Shown here: positions 18,601 to 24,757 of the stretch, one piece after another | Position numbering within the stretch: the first letter of the stretch is position 1 | Layout of the letters: every line of letters starts with the position of its first letter | Source: Bacteroidales bacterium UBA5762 | Lineage (GTDB): Bacteria; Bacteroidota; Bacteroidia; Bacteroidales; TTA-H9 | DNA: 29,277 bases | NCBI GenBank assembly: GCA_002418865.1 | Contig: DIEY01000089.1 | Coordinates: 14,803 to 44,079 of the forward strand | Direction of reading: 5' to 3' | Translations under genes and position numbers: made by a program | Notes under the pieces: generated by a model | Told to the model about the DNA's origin: nothing | Seen by the model: only the letters and a program-made list of their open reading frames with translations | The model's database searches: none

Positions 18601-21600
18601 CAGAATGCGATTCCATCGTAATCAATGTTATTCCTCTGCCTTTGCCCCCCGACTCTTTAGGTGTAGATACGAATAACTTTTGTGCAGGTACGGTTAATAT
18701 TATTACCCTTACTGCCGGTGGTGGTGTGGGTTCAACTTTGAAATGGTGGAAAGATTCATGTGGAGGCACGTTGGTTGGTATTGGTCAGCCTTTAATTATT
18801 ACGGCCCCCAGCGATACCATCACCTATTGGGCTACTTATGAAAATCAATGCGGTATCTCTACTTGCGATAGTATACAGGTAAATGTAACCCCTCAACCTT
18901 TAGCGCCTTTTGCTCTGCAAGTAGATACTAATTTTTTCTGTATTGGTACCATAAACCAGATCAACCTTACGGCTATAGGTGGACTTGGGGATACTTTGTA
19001 CTGGTTTGAGGATGAATGCGGAGGAAATCCTATTGGCTATGGAACACCCCTGACTATAATGGCTCCCGATTCATCTACAACCTATTATGCACGCTGGGGG
19101 AATAACTGCAACCTAAGTAACTGCCTTTCGATTGAAGTTGAAGTGCTGCAGATGCCGCTTCCACCAGTTAGCCTGAGTGTGGATGAAAACGATTTTTGTG
19201 CCGGAGAAATTGGAGTAATACAATTGTCGGCTAATGGAGGTTCGGGCGACACCCTTCAATGGTTTAAAGACAGTTGCGGTGGAATTTATATTGGAACAGG
19301 TTCTCCACTTTTGATTAGCGCTCCAGACGATACCACAACATATTATTCGAGATGGACCAATGTTTGTGGACAGTCCCAATGCGACTCTATCATCATCAAT
19401 GTTAGACCACAACCCCGTCCTCTCGATTCATTATCTGTTGATACTAACTATTTCTGCATCTCTTATAATGGGAACATTCAGTTATCCGCATATGGAATAT
19501 TCGAATACGGTGATACTGTTCGATGGTATGAAGGAGGTTGCGGCCAAAATTTCCTTGGCTCAGGCCATTCACTTACTATTGCTGCACCTGATGTTACCAC
19601 GACCTACTATGCCAACAACAATAATTCATGTGGAGAATCAATCTGTAGATCAATTCAAGTTATAGTCAATACTCCTGAACCTCCCCTACTGCTTACTGCA
19701 GATCCTTTATTCAAGTGCGTTTCAGATACCGGACAACTAACATTAAAATCATTCGGAGGCAATGGTGAATTCATTTCATGGTATGCCGATTCATGTGGTG
19801 GAGTAACAATTGGTCAAGGTGATTCCATCACCATTTCATATCCTGATACAACTACAATTTTTTATGCTCGATGGGAAAATTATTGTGGAGAATCGCCTTG
19901 CATAAGCATTCCCGTTTACGTAGTCGAGATTCCCTCTCCCCCTACTCAAATTCTTTCTGATACCAACTATTATTGTATTGGTGATGTGGATTATATCACT
20001 CTTACGGCTTTAGGAGGCTATGGAGATACTCTTTCACCCTGGGGTGAAACATTGCGCTGGTTTGTCAAATCCTGCGGAGGTGCTACTATAGGTACAGGGA
20101 AAAACATCACAATTCCTGCTCCCGTTACTTCGACATGGTATTTTGCTCGCTGGGAAAATGCTTGTGGAGTCTCTGTTTGCGATTCTTTCAATTTGATAGT
20201 TTATACTCCTCGACCTCCTGATTCAATAACTGCCGATACGAATTACTTTTGCCCAGGTAGTGTGGACAGCGTTTCGTTAATGGCATGGGGAGGAGTAGGT
20301 GATCAAATTTTATGGGCCAAAATATATGGCAATGATACTATAGCTGCAGGTTCAACCAATCCACTACATATAGCAGCTCCGAATACCACTACTCGTTATC
20401 TAGTGCGTATGCAGAATTATTGTGGCATTTCAGAATGGTTACCTTTCGATATAGTTGTAAACCTCCCACAACCACCTTTGTTAATCGTTAGCGATGTAGA
20501 CAGCCTAGTTTGTTCCGATTATCCTGGGTATATACATTTATGGACGATTGGTGGATGGGGTGATACTGTCAAATGGTATTCCACCGATGCTTATGGACAA
20601 AATCCCGTATTCCTATACAGTGGGGATACACTAAGTATTTTACCTCCTACTGGTACTTCCTACTTCATGGCAACATGGGTAACCCCATGCGGCGAAAGTG
20701 ATGGGGTTCTCACACATATACGAACAGTTCCTGCCCCAGTTGTAAACATTATAGCCAACGATTCTATTTGTGAAGGAAGCCACTACCAGGTGATGGGTGA
20801 TCTTATATCGAATTTTCATCATTTAAAATGGACGGTAGATGGCATTGGTAGTTTTGATGATCCAACCCAGCAATCTCCCGTTTATTATTACGGGAATCAG
20901 GATATTGCAAATCCAATAGTGATTTATCTGAAGGTGAATGTTTTTGGGAATTATCCATGTGGCATGGTAAATGACAGTATAGAACTTACCATCAACCCCA
21001 AACCCGAATTAGTGTTAACTCCTCCGGATCCTGCCCTTTGCCGGGATTCTATTTTGGTATTATCTGCTTCGGGAGCAGAAACTTTTAAATGGATGCCAAA
21101 TCAGTCTATCGACACAACTTATGGTCCTATAGTCAAGGTTTCACCGAGCCATGATATGGATTATTCTCTGATTGGGATAAATCGTTCAGGCTGCCGTGAT
21201 ACCCTCCCTATTCATGTTACTGTAAAACCGACTCCTTATCTTGATCTTGGAGAAGATCTTTATTTATTCTCTTGCGATCCTATTGTGTTAGACGCAGGAG
21301 GCGGAGATGGAAGTGACTTTTATGAATGGCAGGATGGTTCCACAAAACGGACCTTAAAAGTATATACTAATGGAACATACTGGGTACGTAAATTTAATGA
21401 AGGCTGCGCAGTTGTAGATACTATAAATGTACAGCTTTGCGAAGGCTTTATTTATGTGCCCGATGCTTTCACCCCGAATAATGACGGTTTGAACGACATT
21501 TTCAAGGTAATTACTACAGACCCTACAATTCGCTTTCACCTTTATATTTATAACCGTCATGGCCAATTGGTATTTCAGTCGGACGATATCGAAAAAGGAT

Positions 21601-21731
21601 GGGATGGCAAAATTGATGGAGAAATGGCTCCAGCCGACGTTTACGTTTATTTGATCGAATATCGTGGCAATGGAACCCAATCGCCTGGAGCAAACCAAAC
21701 ACTAAAAGGAAGCTTTATTCTTGTAAGATAA
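12690..21731 (+). CDS. Giant T9SS-secreted multidomain surface adhesin (3013 aa)
   Basis: A cell-surface or secreted adhesin of the SprB-like class, exported by the type IX system. In order: signal peptide (1-25, cut before QDTW); six kelch blades (29-309); a SprB repeat (~311-386); seven SBBP blades (~387-823); a second SprB repeat (~826-897); four Ig-like 'type A' repeats (898-1242); eight 'type B' repeats (1243-1895); nine more type A repeats (1896-2682); Ig/PKD-like domains (2683-2921); and a type B sorting domain (2922-3013; VPDAFTPNNDGLNDIFKV, GWDGK, ending GSFILVR), known as CHU_C or TIGR04131. Cysteines are regularly spaced in the Ig-like repeats and may form disulfides. The frame is intact over 9 kb and base use resembles the neighbours, so recent transfer is not suggested. 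Ligand unknown; likely roles are surface or polymer attachment, or gliding. No PorP/SprF partner gene is adjacent. Confidence 0.93.
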   Translation: MNNNRKLIFAIGFVLMIFSQNKIKGQDTWTRMNNFPGSGRKGAIGCTLGVKSYVGLGFDGVYHKDLWEYDPVSDTWVQLPDMPGQARAYAACFALGNNIYITTGYNGIFLFDTWVYNTSTHTWSAGVNFPGGPRQGCISTVIGDRAYVGLGYDGAYRKDFYEFDASSNIWTPRTNFVGEGRIYASAFSIGTKAYVGLGYNGTYLSDFYVYDRASNTWSSINGLGYGRSGAVGFALHQKGYIALGDDGSTLLNDLWEYDVNANLWSRKSNLPALPRENSISFAFSDAAYISCGGDNATGYFNDLWKWQDDYCTLSITAIKENVSCFGAADGSIQINATGGVEPLLFTWNSGDNTSSISGLVPNTYQVTIRDHENCKLSKHFTITQPSALIFGKDTSEWFLPRRGGGAAQDEGRCIITDAAGNILIAGTFGGNATFGSTSLNSMGGKDIFLAKYNQLGNLQWIQQIGGSLDDEVTGIGLDSLGNIYISGSFRVMAVFGGNQYFAQGESDIFVAKFNPLGNNLWVQTAGGNFEDKALGLYVAYNGNCFLTGYFQGNANFQGHSLVSSGGDDFFVACYNSSGVLDWIQQGGGLSPDRGHTVIQTIAEDIVVAGIFQGNATFGTSSLNSAGDNDIFIVRYDRYGNLISLQSAGGTADDQPFGLDADEQNNIFISGYFGATAAFGGVNLTSAGSKDVFAVKLNPSGNAIFAKRAGGSSEDIAYALVYTPSEQIYISGKFSGLAQWDSFSLASAGGSDIFICRLDSDGIFRMAKSTGNIGNDVSYDLTLDDEYNPIFTGSFTNSLFLAGTTLISSGQNDMIYAGLKESSFYVAPNITPVTCEGGNDGSIEISVAGGTPDYTFEWSNGDTTQNLTSIPEGNYSLSIHDAHACIKDTSFIITSQYLMPTPPVSAIVNRQGFCADDAGTITLTAIGGSGETLKWYTDSCGGDSIGTGVSITIASPDTTTTYFFRWENPCGVTTCANIVVNVLPLPTSATSIQITPSTVCEGTGSVILSASGGSGEIFRWYENSCNGTLIASGNPAIIPAPSVSTTYFGRWETSCGVSDCLSGSITVLPLAKPVTAVTTDTNHLCYNYPGNIQLTAFGGSGDILKWGLSCHGTPINQGNPVIIDAPNTTTTYYVWWENSCGPSACDSITIFVSEPPVAPTGIILSDSAYCYGSINNLTLTAIGGSGDEVKWFKDYCGSQQVVGTGNPLTIPAPYVNTVYYARWETACGFSACVGTYVTVYPVPDVSFTGLSNFYCENDEPDTLWGNHMPYGTFSGPGITDNGDGTAIFDPAAAGAGATYTITYAYTDVNGCFDDDIQFVTVRALPYVNYAGLDPSYCINANPATLVGNMSPYGVFSGPGITSSNNGVGIFSPSAAGVGGPYTITYSYTDNYGCSNSMNKTTSVIALPTLSFTGLQPGYCFNAGPTTLTGNYAPDGFFTGAGIINIGFGQAVFDPSIAGVGGPYVITYTYTDLNGCTNSVNQLTTVYSLPEVSFTGLLSTYCSNDPPAILIGNMAPEGSFSGPGITSNPNGTASFNPNTAGPGVHTITYSYTDSNGCTNSYSQNTTVLPAPAVNLTGLDSTYCLNSPTALLTGNFAPFGSFTGPGVTDNLNGTANFSALAAGVGGPYAITYTYQALNGCVNSKTHQTTVNALPSVSFTGLGSSYCLNSTPATLTGNQAPQGHFGGPGITDNGNGTATFDPALAGVGIHSVYYYFTDGNSCTDTMFKEVNVNTLPIPIITDILSQYCVNASPDTITGNFYPLGSISGPGITDLNIGQAIFDPASAGVGGPYDIVYSYTDLNGCTADTTYQVTVLPKPPVDFNPFLASYCIDDDPVLLSGNHLPYGSFYGPGISDQGDGTAIFDPAAAGPGIKHITYSFTDNNGCNNDTTKTTHVIPLPEKPIAVTSSLNNFCTGSITEIYLGVIGGNGDTVEVYTESCGGVLVGMFEPPSVLTITAPTDTTTYYARWVNACGNSECDSIVINVIPLPLPPDSLGVDTNNFCAGTVNIITLTAGGGVGSTLKWWKDSCGGTLVGIGQPLIITAPSDTITYWATYENQCGISTCDSIQVNVTPQPLAPFALQVDTNFFCIGTINQINLTAIGGLGDTLYWFEDECGGNPIGYGTPLTIMAPDSSTTYYARWGNNCNLSNCLSIEVEVLQMPLPPVSLSVDENDFCAGEIGVIQLSANGGSGDTLQWFKDSCGGIYIGTGSPLLISAPDDTTTYYSRWTNVCGQSQCDSIIINVRPQPRPLDSLSVDTNYFCISYNGNIQLSAYGIFEYGDTVRWYEGGCGQNFLGSGHSLTIAAPDVTTTYYANNNNSCGESICRSIQVIVNTPEPPLLLTADPLFKCVSDTGQLTLKSFGGNGEFISWYADSCGGVTIGQGDSITISYPDTTTIFYARWENYCGESPCISIPVYVVEIPSPPTQILSDTNYYCIGDVDYITLTALGGYGDTLSPWGETLRWFVKSCGGATIGTGKNITIPAPVTSTWYFARWENACGVSVCDSFNLIVYTPRPPDSITADTNYFCPGSVDSVSLMAWGGVGDQILWAKIYGNDTIAAGSTNPLHIAAPNTTTRYLVRMQNYCGISEWLPFDIVVNLPQPPLLIVSDVDSLVCSDYPGYIHLWTIGGWGDTVKWYSTDAYGQNPVFLYSGDTLSILPPTGTSYFMATWVTPCGESDGVLTHIRTVPAPVVNIIANDSICEGSHYQVMGDLISNFHHLKWTVDGIGSFDDPTQQSPVYYYGNQDIANPIVIYLKVNVFGNYPCGMVNDSIELTINPKPELVLTPPDPALCRDSILVLSASGAETFKWMPNQSIDTTYGPIVKVSPSHDMDYSLIGINRSGCRDTLPIHVTVKPTPYLDLGEDLYLFSCDPIVLDAGGGDGSDFYEWQDGSTKRTLKVYTNGTYWVRKFNEGCAVVDTINVQLCEGFIYVPDAFTPNNDGLNDIFKVITTDPTIRFHLYIYNRHGQLVFQSDDIEKGWDGKIDGEMAPADVYVYLIEYRGNGTQSPGANQTLKGSFILVR
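12774..13617 (+). repeat. Six kelch-type repeats in the adhesin
   Basis: Six units of ~47 residues each begin with a Trp strand (WTRMNNF, WVQLPDM, WSAGVNF, WTPRTNF, WSSINGL, WSRKSNL), continue through a Gly-rich centre (YVGLGFDG, YVGLGYDG and similar) and end in DLWEYD, DTWVYN, DFYEFD, DFYVYD, DLWEYD or DLWKWQ. Six blades make one complete propeller. Confidence 0.88.
13855..15160 (+). repeat. Seven SBBP-type propeller repeats in the adhesin
   Basis: Seven units of ~62 residues share the SBBP pattern GNIYISGSF...FG...L.S.G..DIFVAKFN..GN..W. The closing strands are DIFLAKYN, DIFVAKFN, DFFVACYN, DIFIVRYD, DVFAVKLN, DIFICRLD and DMIYAGLK. Together they should form a seven-bladed beta-propeller. 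It is flanked on both sides by SprB repeats. Confidence 0.88.
15381..16415 (+). repeat. Type A Ig-like repeats 1-4 of the adhesin
   Basis: Four tandem units of ~86 residues with the pattern FC......LTA.GGSG..LKW....CGG..IGTG..L.I..P...TTYY.RWEN.CG.S.C....V.V.P.P. Each has about five cysteines at fixed places. The pattern is like the Ig-like domains found before CHU_C domains. The nucleotide copies are diverged, so this is an old expansion. Confidence 0.88.
16416..18374 (+). repeat. Type B repeats 1-8 of the adhesin
   Basis: Eight tandem units of 81-82 residues (~245 bases) with the pattern V.FTGL...YC.N..P..L.GN..P.G.FSGPGIT..G.GTA.FDP..AGVG...ITYSYTD.NGC......TTV..LP. Two cysteines per unit lie at fixed positions. 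Units are clearly homologous, and some are close over the FSGPGIT to GTAIFDPAAAG core. Confidence 0.92.
18375..20735 (+). repeat. Type A Ig-like repeats 5-13 of the adhesin
   Basis: Nine more units of the same type as 15381-16415, mean 87 residues. Unit 9 carries a two-residue insertion and unit 11 a seven-residue insertion that partly duplicates its GDTL strand (GDTL...GETL). The last two units (12 and 13) lack the SCGG cysteine and the second cysteine of the CG.S.C motif. Confidence 0.88.
21453..21728 (+). other. Type B T9SS sorting domain of the adhesin
   Basis: Residues 2922-3013 match the gliding-motility-associated C-terminal domain: YVPDAFTPNNDGLND, a NRHGQLVFQSDD strand, WDGK, PADVYVYLIEYRG and GSFILVR at the very end. 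It directs translocation through the T9SS outer-membrane pore and surface attachment. Confidence 0.93.
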
Positions 21732-21826
21732 AAATTTAGATGCCTCCTCATTCTGCTTTACTTTATACAATTTCATTACAGATTTTTAGAGCTTTCAACC
21801 TAATATCCAAATGATTAAAAAACTTC

Positions 21827-21955
21827 ATGATCTATACCAAGCTCATGAAACCACAAAGGATTATGACTTATCTCTGGGGTGATGAAATAAACTTTTTTAC
21901 TGATAAAGGGATATGGTATTTTAGAGGAAAAAGTAAAGAAAAGAAATATCAATGA
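21827..21955 (+). CDS. Possible small protein or gene remnant (42 aa)
   Basis: The open frame begins MIYTKLMKPQRIMTYLWGDE and ends with a basic KSKEKKYQ tail. Composition is more protein-like than expected for AT-rich noncoding DNA, with a Trp/Phe/Gly-rich centre (LWGDEINFFTDKGIWYF). It could be a small gene or the surviving piece of a degraded one. No family is recognised, and there is no ribosome-binding or promoter signal to support it. Confidence 0.25.
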   Translation: MIYTKLMKPQRIMTYLWGDEINFFTDKGIWYFRGKSKEKKYQ

Positions 21956-21973
21956 AGAACTTTTACCGAATAA

Positions 21974-21993
21974 TCACTTCAAGTGACTTTTTT
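21974..21993 (+). terminator. Weak candidate terminator after the adhesin
   Basis: TCACT (21974-21978) pairs with AGTGA (21982-21986) around a short loop, followed by CTTTTTT. It is the first plus-strand T-tract hairpin downstream of the adhesin stop (243 bases away). Confidence 0.35.
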
Positions 21994-22181
21994 ATAATCA
22001 TGCCACTTATTTATGATTTTAAAGATATAAAAATTAATTTTTTATTTCAAATAGAACATAAAATGCTTTTAATCTTTTCGTTAAATAAATGAAGGAATTT
22101 ACTGAAAACACTAAGCTTCAATGAATATCACTATCTCTATCAATAAAATAAATGAAAGCTTTATAGAGATAATCATGTGTG

Positions 22182-22253
22182 TAGCCCCACCAGGAATCGA
22201 ACCTGGATTTAAAGTTTAGGAAACTTCCGTTCTATCCGTTGAACTATGGGGCC
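22182..22253 (-). tRNA. tRNA-Arg (anticodon CCU)
   Basis: A 72-base cloverleaf on the minus strand: acceptor GGCCCCA/TGGGGCT, anticodon stem GAAGT/ACTTT with loop TTCCTAA (anticodon CCT), T arm CCAGG/CCTGG with TTCGATT loop, discriminator A. CCA is not encoded. It reads AGG codons. Confidence 0.95.
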
Positions 22254-22266
22254 AAAAAAGACGAGG

Positions 22267-22274
22267 CAAAGTTA
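22267..22274 (-). promoter_or_regulatory. -7 element of tRNA-Arg
   Basis: TAACTTTG on the minus strand matches TAnnTTTG and lies 14 bases before the mature tRNA 5' end. No TTG is seen at the expected -33 distance. Confidence 0.4.
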
Positions 22275-22494
22275 TGATTTTTTCTAATGACTATTGCTGG
22301 ATATAGCAAACCATTAATAGTTATTCTGCTTTCAGAATGGACTCATTTCAAAAAGTAAATATAAATTCAGTGGTATAACGATTCTCTGTTTTATTTGTTT
22401 ATTTAAATTATACGAATTAGCATTTCAATGCTCAGAAATAGGGTAATCTTTCACTTATTAATGTTTCCGAAAGATGTACTTGTCGAAATAAAAA

Positions 22495-22617
22495 AATATC
22501 TGCGAGAACTTTCCCCTTTGTTGATTCTCGATGATTGCTTTCTGAATAAATCTGTAAGAAAATCAGTGAATATCTGCGAGAATCTCCACTACACTCCCAT
22601 TTTCGGCAAACTTCTCG
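22495..22617. repeat. Short intergenic repeat cluster (AATATCTGCGAGAA)
   Basis: AATATCTGCGAGAA occurs at 22495-22508 and again at 22569-22582. Each copy is followed by TTCTCG (22525-22530 and 22612-22617), which can pair with CGAGAA. The pattern suggests two degraded copies of an inverted-repeat element. Confidence 0.55.
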
Positions 22618-22715
22618 GATTAAATTTCTCCATAAATCTTTTCCCCAGATAGGATGTTAACGTGCGATATAAAAAAGATTTTTACACGTCAGTACATTCA
22701 GTAAAAATTAACATT

Positions 22716-22723
22716 TAAATTTG
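22716..22723 (+). promoter_or_regulatory. Candidate -7 element of fhs
   Basis: TAAATTTG fits the consensus; a -33 TTG is not seen at the right distance. The implied leader is ~113 bases of very AT-rich sequence with no riboswitch that I can recognise. Confidence 0.35.
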
Positions 22724-22842
22724 TGATTTAAAATATTATGAAATTTCAAATAATATAATTTATATAAATATTTTATATTCAAATAGTTGGATATTTAATG
22801 AAGTATAAAAATCGAGGGAAAAAATACTAAAATTATATCTAT

Positions 22843-24510
22843 ATGAAAACCGATATTGAAATTGCTCATGAAGTAAAGTTAAAACACATCAATGAAATTG
22901 CAGAGATGCTTGGAATAGATACTGAAGATCTGGTTCTTTATGGCAGATATAAAGCGAAAATTCCATTACATTACATTAATTCTGATAAAATAAAGGGAAG
23001 CAAATTAGTTCTAGTATCGGCCATTTCACCTACACCGGCTGGCGAAGGGAAAACAACCGTTTCAATAGGGTTAGCACAAGCTTTAAATCGACTTGGCAAA
23101 AAAACCACTGCAGTTTTGCGTGAACCTTCGTTAGGTCCAGTTTTTGGCGTAAAAGGAGGAGCTACAGGAGGAGGCTACTCACAGGTTCTTCCCATGGAGG
23201 ATATCAATCTGCATTTTACTGGAGATTTTGCTGCCATAGAGAGAGCGCATAATCTACTTGCAGCTTTAATCGATAATAACATACAAAGTAAGAAACGTTC
23301 ACTGGGAATAGATCCGCGCACAGTGAAATGGAAAAGAGTAATGGATATGAATGATCGTTCGCTGCGTCGTATCATTGTAGGCTTAGGTGGAACCCTGAAT
23401 GGAGTGCCCCGTGAGACTGGTTTTGATATTACTGCAGCTTCAGAAGTAATGGCCATCTTATGCTTAGCCGAAAACCTTACGGAACTTAAAAATAGATTGG
23501 GCAACATTTTCGTTGGCTATACTTATGATAAAAAGCCCATCTATGCTCGTGACTTAAAGGCAAATGGCGCAATGGCGGCCTTACTCAAAGATGCCTTTAT
23601 GCCTAACCTTGTTCAAACTTTAGAAGGAACTCCAGCTATCATTCATGGAGGGCCTTTCGCTAATATTGCTCAAGGAACTAATTCGGTAGTAGCTACAAAA
23701 ATGGGTCTATCTTTAAGTGATTTTGTAGTGACAGAGGCAGGTTTCGGTTTCGACTTAGGTGCCGAAAAATTTATCGACATTAAATGTCAATATGCCAAGT
23801 TATTCCCTTGCGCAGTCGTGCTTGTGGCTACGGTGAGAGCCCTGAAGTATCATGGTGGAAAACCCCTGAGAGAAATTTCCCAACCCGATTTAGATGCTTT
23901 GAAAAAAGGAATTGGAAATCTTGAGAAACATGTAGAAAATATGAAATTATTTGGAATACATCCCATAGTAGCCATCAACAGGTTTACTTCTGATAGCGAA
24001 GAAGAATTGGAATACATAAGAGAAGTTTGTAAGCGCTTAAACGTTGAAGCAGCTATAGTAGATGTTTGGGGAAAAGGAGGAGAAGGAGCTTTGAATTTAG
24101 CCAGTATTGTTGAACATGTTGCCACTATGTGCCCCAACCATCATAATACTTTATATGATTGGAACTGGACACCCGAACAAAAAATTGAAACCATAGCTAA
24201 AAAAATCTATGGAGCTAATGCGGTTGACTATACTGCACAAGCAAAATCAGACATGGAAAAGGTCTATTCTCTCGGGCTGGACAAGCTACCTGTTTGCGTT
24301 GCCAAAACCCAGAAATCACTTTCCGATAACCCCGAGTTACTTGGCCGACCTAAAGATTTTGTTATTACAGTTAGGGAGGTAGAAATTGCTTCAGGAGCAG
24401 GATTTATCATTCCCATTACAGGACAGATAATGCGAATGCCTGGCCTGCCCGATGAACCCGCCGCAGAAAGAATCGATATCGATGAAAATGGTAATATAAT
24501 AGGATTGTAA
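22843..24510 (+). CDS. fhs: Formate-tetrahydrofolate ligase
   Basis: This enzyme (formyl-THF synthetase) joins formate to tetrahydrofolate using ATP, giving 10-formyl-THF for purine and initiator fMet-tRNA synthesis, or running in reverse to make ATP and formate in fermenters. The 555-residue length is standard. The nucleotide-binding P-loop TPAGEGKTT is at residues 64-72, followed by the family signature REPSLGPVFGVKGGATGGGYSQV and the HFTGDFAAI segment. FVVTEAGFGFDLGAEKF and the C-terminal MRMPGLPDEPAAERID are also characteristic. The ATG at 22843 fits the usual family N-terminus. It appears to be a single gene: no other folate gene is adjacent, and mnmA has its own -7 element. Confidence 0.97.
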   Translation: MKTDIEIAHEVKLKHINEIAEMLGIDTEDLVLYGRYKAKIPLHYINSDKIKGSKLVLVSAISPTPAGEGKTTVSIGLAQALNRLGKKTTAVLREPSLGPVFGVKGGATGGGYSQVLPMEDINLHFTGDFAAIERAHNLLAALIDNNIQSKKRSLGIDPRTVKWKRVMDMNDRSLRRIIVGLGGTLNGVPRETGFDITAASEVMAILCLAENLTELKNRLGNIFVGYTYDKKPIYARDLKANGAMAALLKDAFMPNLVQTLEGTPAIIHGGPFANIAQGTNSVVATKMGLSLSDFVVTEAGFGFDLGAEKFIDIKCQYAKLFPCAVVLVATVRALKYHGGKPLREISQPDLDALKKGIGNLEKHVENMKLFGIHPIVAINRFTSDSEEELEYIREVCKRLNVEAAIVDVWGKGGEGALNLASIVEHVATMCPNHHNTLYDWNWTPEQKIETIAKKIYGANAVDYTAQAKSDMEKVYSLGLDKLPVCVAKTQKSLSDNPELLGRPKDFVITVREVEIASGAGFIIPITGQIMRMPGLPDEPAAERIDIDENGNIIGL

Positions 24511-24522
24511 ATCAACCTGAGC

Positions 24523-24541
24523 ATCAAATATTTAATTTGAT
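24523..24541 (+). terminator. Weak terminator-like hairpin after fhs
   Basis: ATCAAAT (24523-24529) pairs with ATTTGAT (24535-24541) around ATTTA, followed by the imperfect T-rich TTCTGTTTC. Only 12 bases past the fhs stop, but A/T-rich. Confidence 0.35.
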
Positions 24542-24641
24542 TTCTGTTTCAACCATTTTCATTATTAAAGAATAATTATTGGATAAAACCAATCTAATTC
24601 TCGGATTATCTAAACATTTTCAACACCTCCTACTTTCATAT

Positions 24642-24671
24642 CGAGGGCTTTCAATAAACAGAAGGCTCTCG
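24642..24671 (+). other. RNA hairpin between fhs and mnmA
   Basis: CGAGGGCTTTC (24642-24652) and GAAGGCTCTCG (24661-24671) form an 11-bp stem with an 8-base loop. Two pairs are G-U wobbles in plus-strand RNA; in minus-strand RNA they would be A-C mismatches, so the structure favours a plus-strand transcript. No U tract follows. Confidence 0.55.
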
Positions 24672-24740
24672 GAAACTGGAAACATTCCCTGACGTATGTT
24701 TAAAAATATCCAAAGTAATCAATCCTACTGAAAATCAGAG

Positions 24741-24748
24741 TAATTTTG
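24741..24748 (+). promoter_or_regulatory. -7 element of mnmA
   Basis: TAATTTTG is a perfect TAnnTTTG match. The predicted transcript start (~24753-24755) is only 3-5 bases before ATG 24758, so the message would be nearly leaderless. The TTG inside this element (24746) is therefore not the start codon. No clear -33 TTG. Confidence 0.5.
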
Positions 24749-24757
24749 CAGCTGCTT

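Larger units (their letters stand above)
21732..22181. other. Gene-poor interval after the adhesin
   Basis: About 450 AT-rich bases without a clear gene. It contains one protein-like 42-codon open frame (21827-21955), a weak hairpin plus T tract at 21974-21993, and a perfect 9-bp inverted repeat TATCTCTAT (22132-22140)/ATAGAGATA (22163-22171) just past the 3' end of tRNA-Arg. Nothing else is recognised. Confidence 0.5.
22254..22842. other. Gene-poor interval between tRNA-Arg and fhs
   Basis: About 590 bases with no convincing gene. It holds the tRNA-Arg -7 element, a repeat cluster at 22495-22617 and the fhs -7 element. A 74-codon open frame at 22428-22652 runs across the repeat cluster and is not credible. 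The last ~100 bases before fhs are extremely AT-rich. Confidence 0.55.

Noticed and set aside
15381..20735. The long adhesin repeat array as a CRISPR or other DNA-level repeat
   Set aside because: The repeats are protein-level domains in one uninterrupted frame with diverged nucleotide copies and no unique spacers.
22428..22652. 74-codon open frame before fhs
   Set aside because: It is built across the intergenic AATATCTGCGAGAA repeat cluster and has no protein-like pattern.
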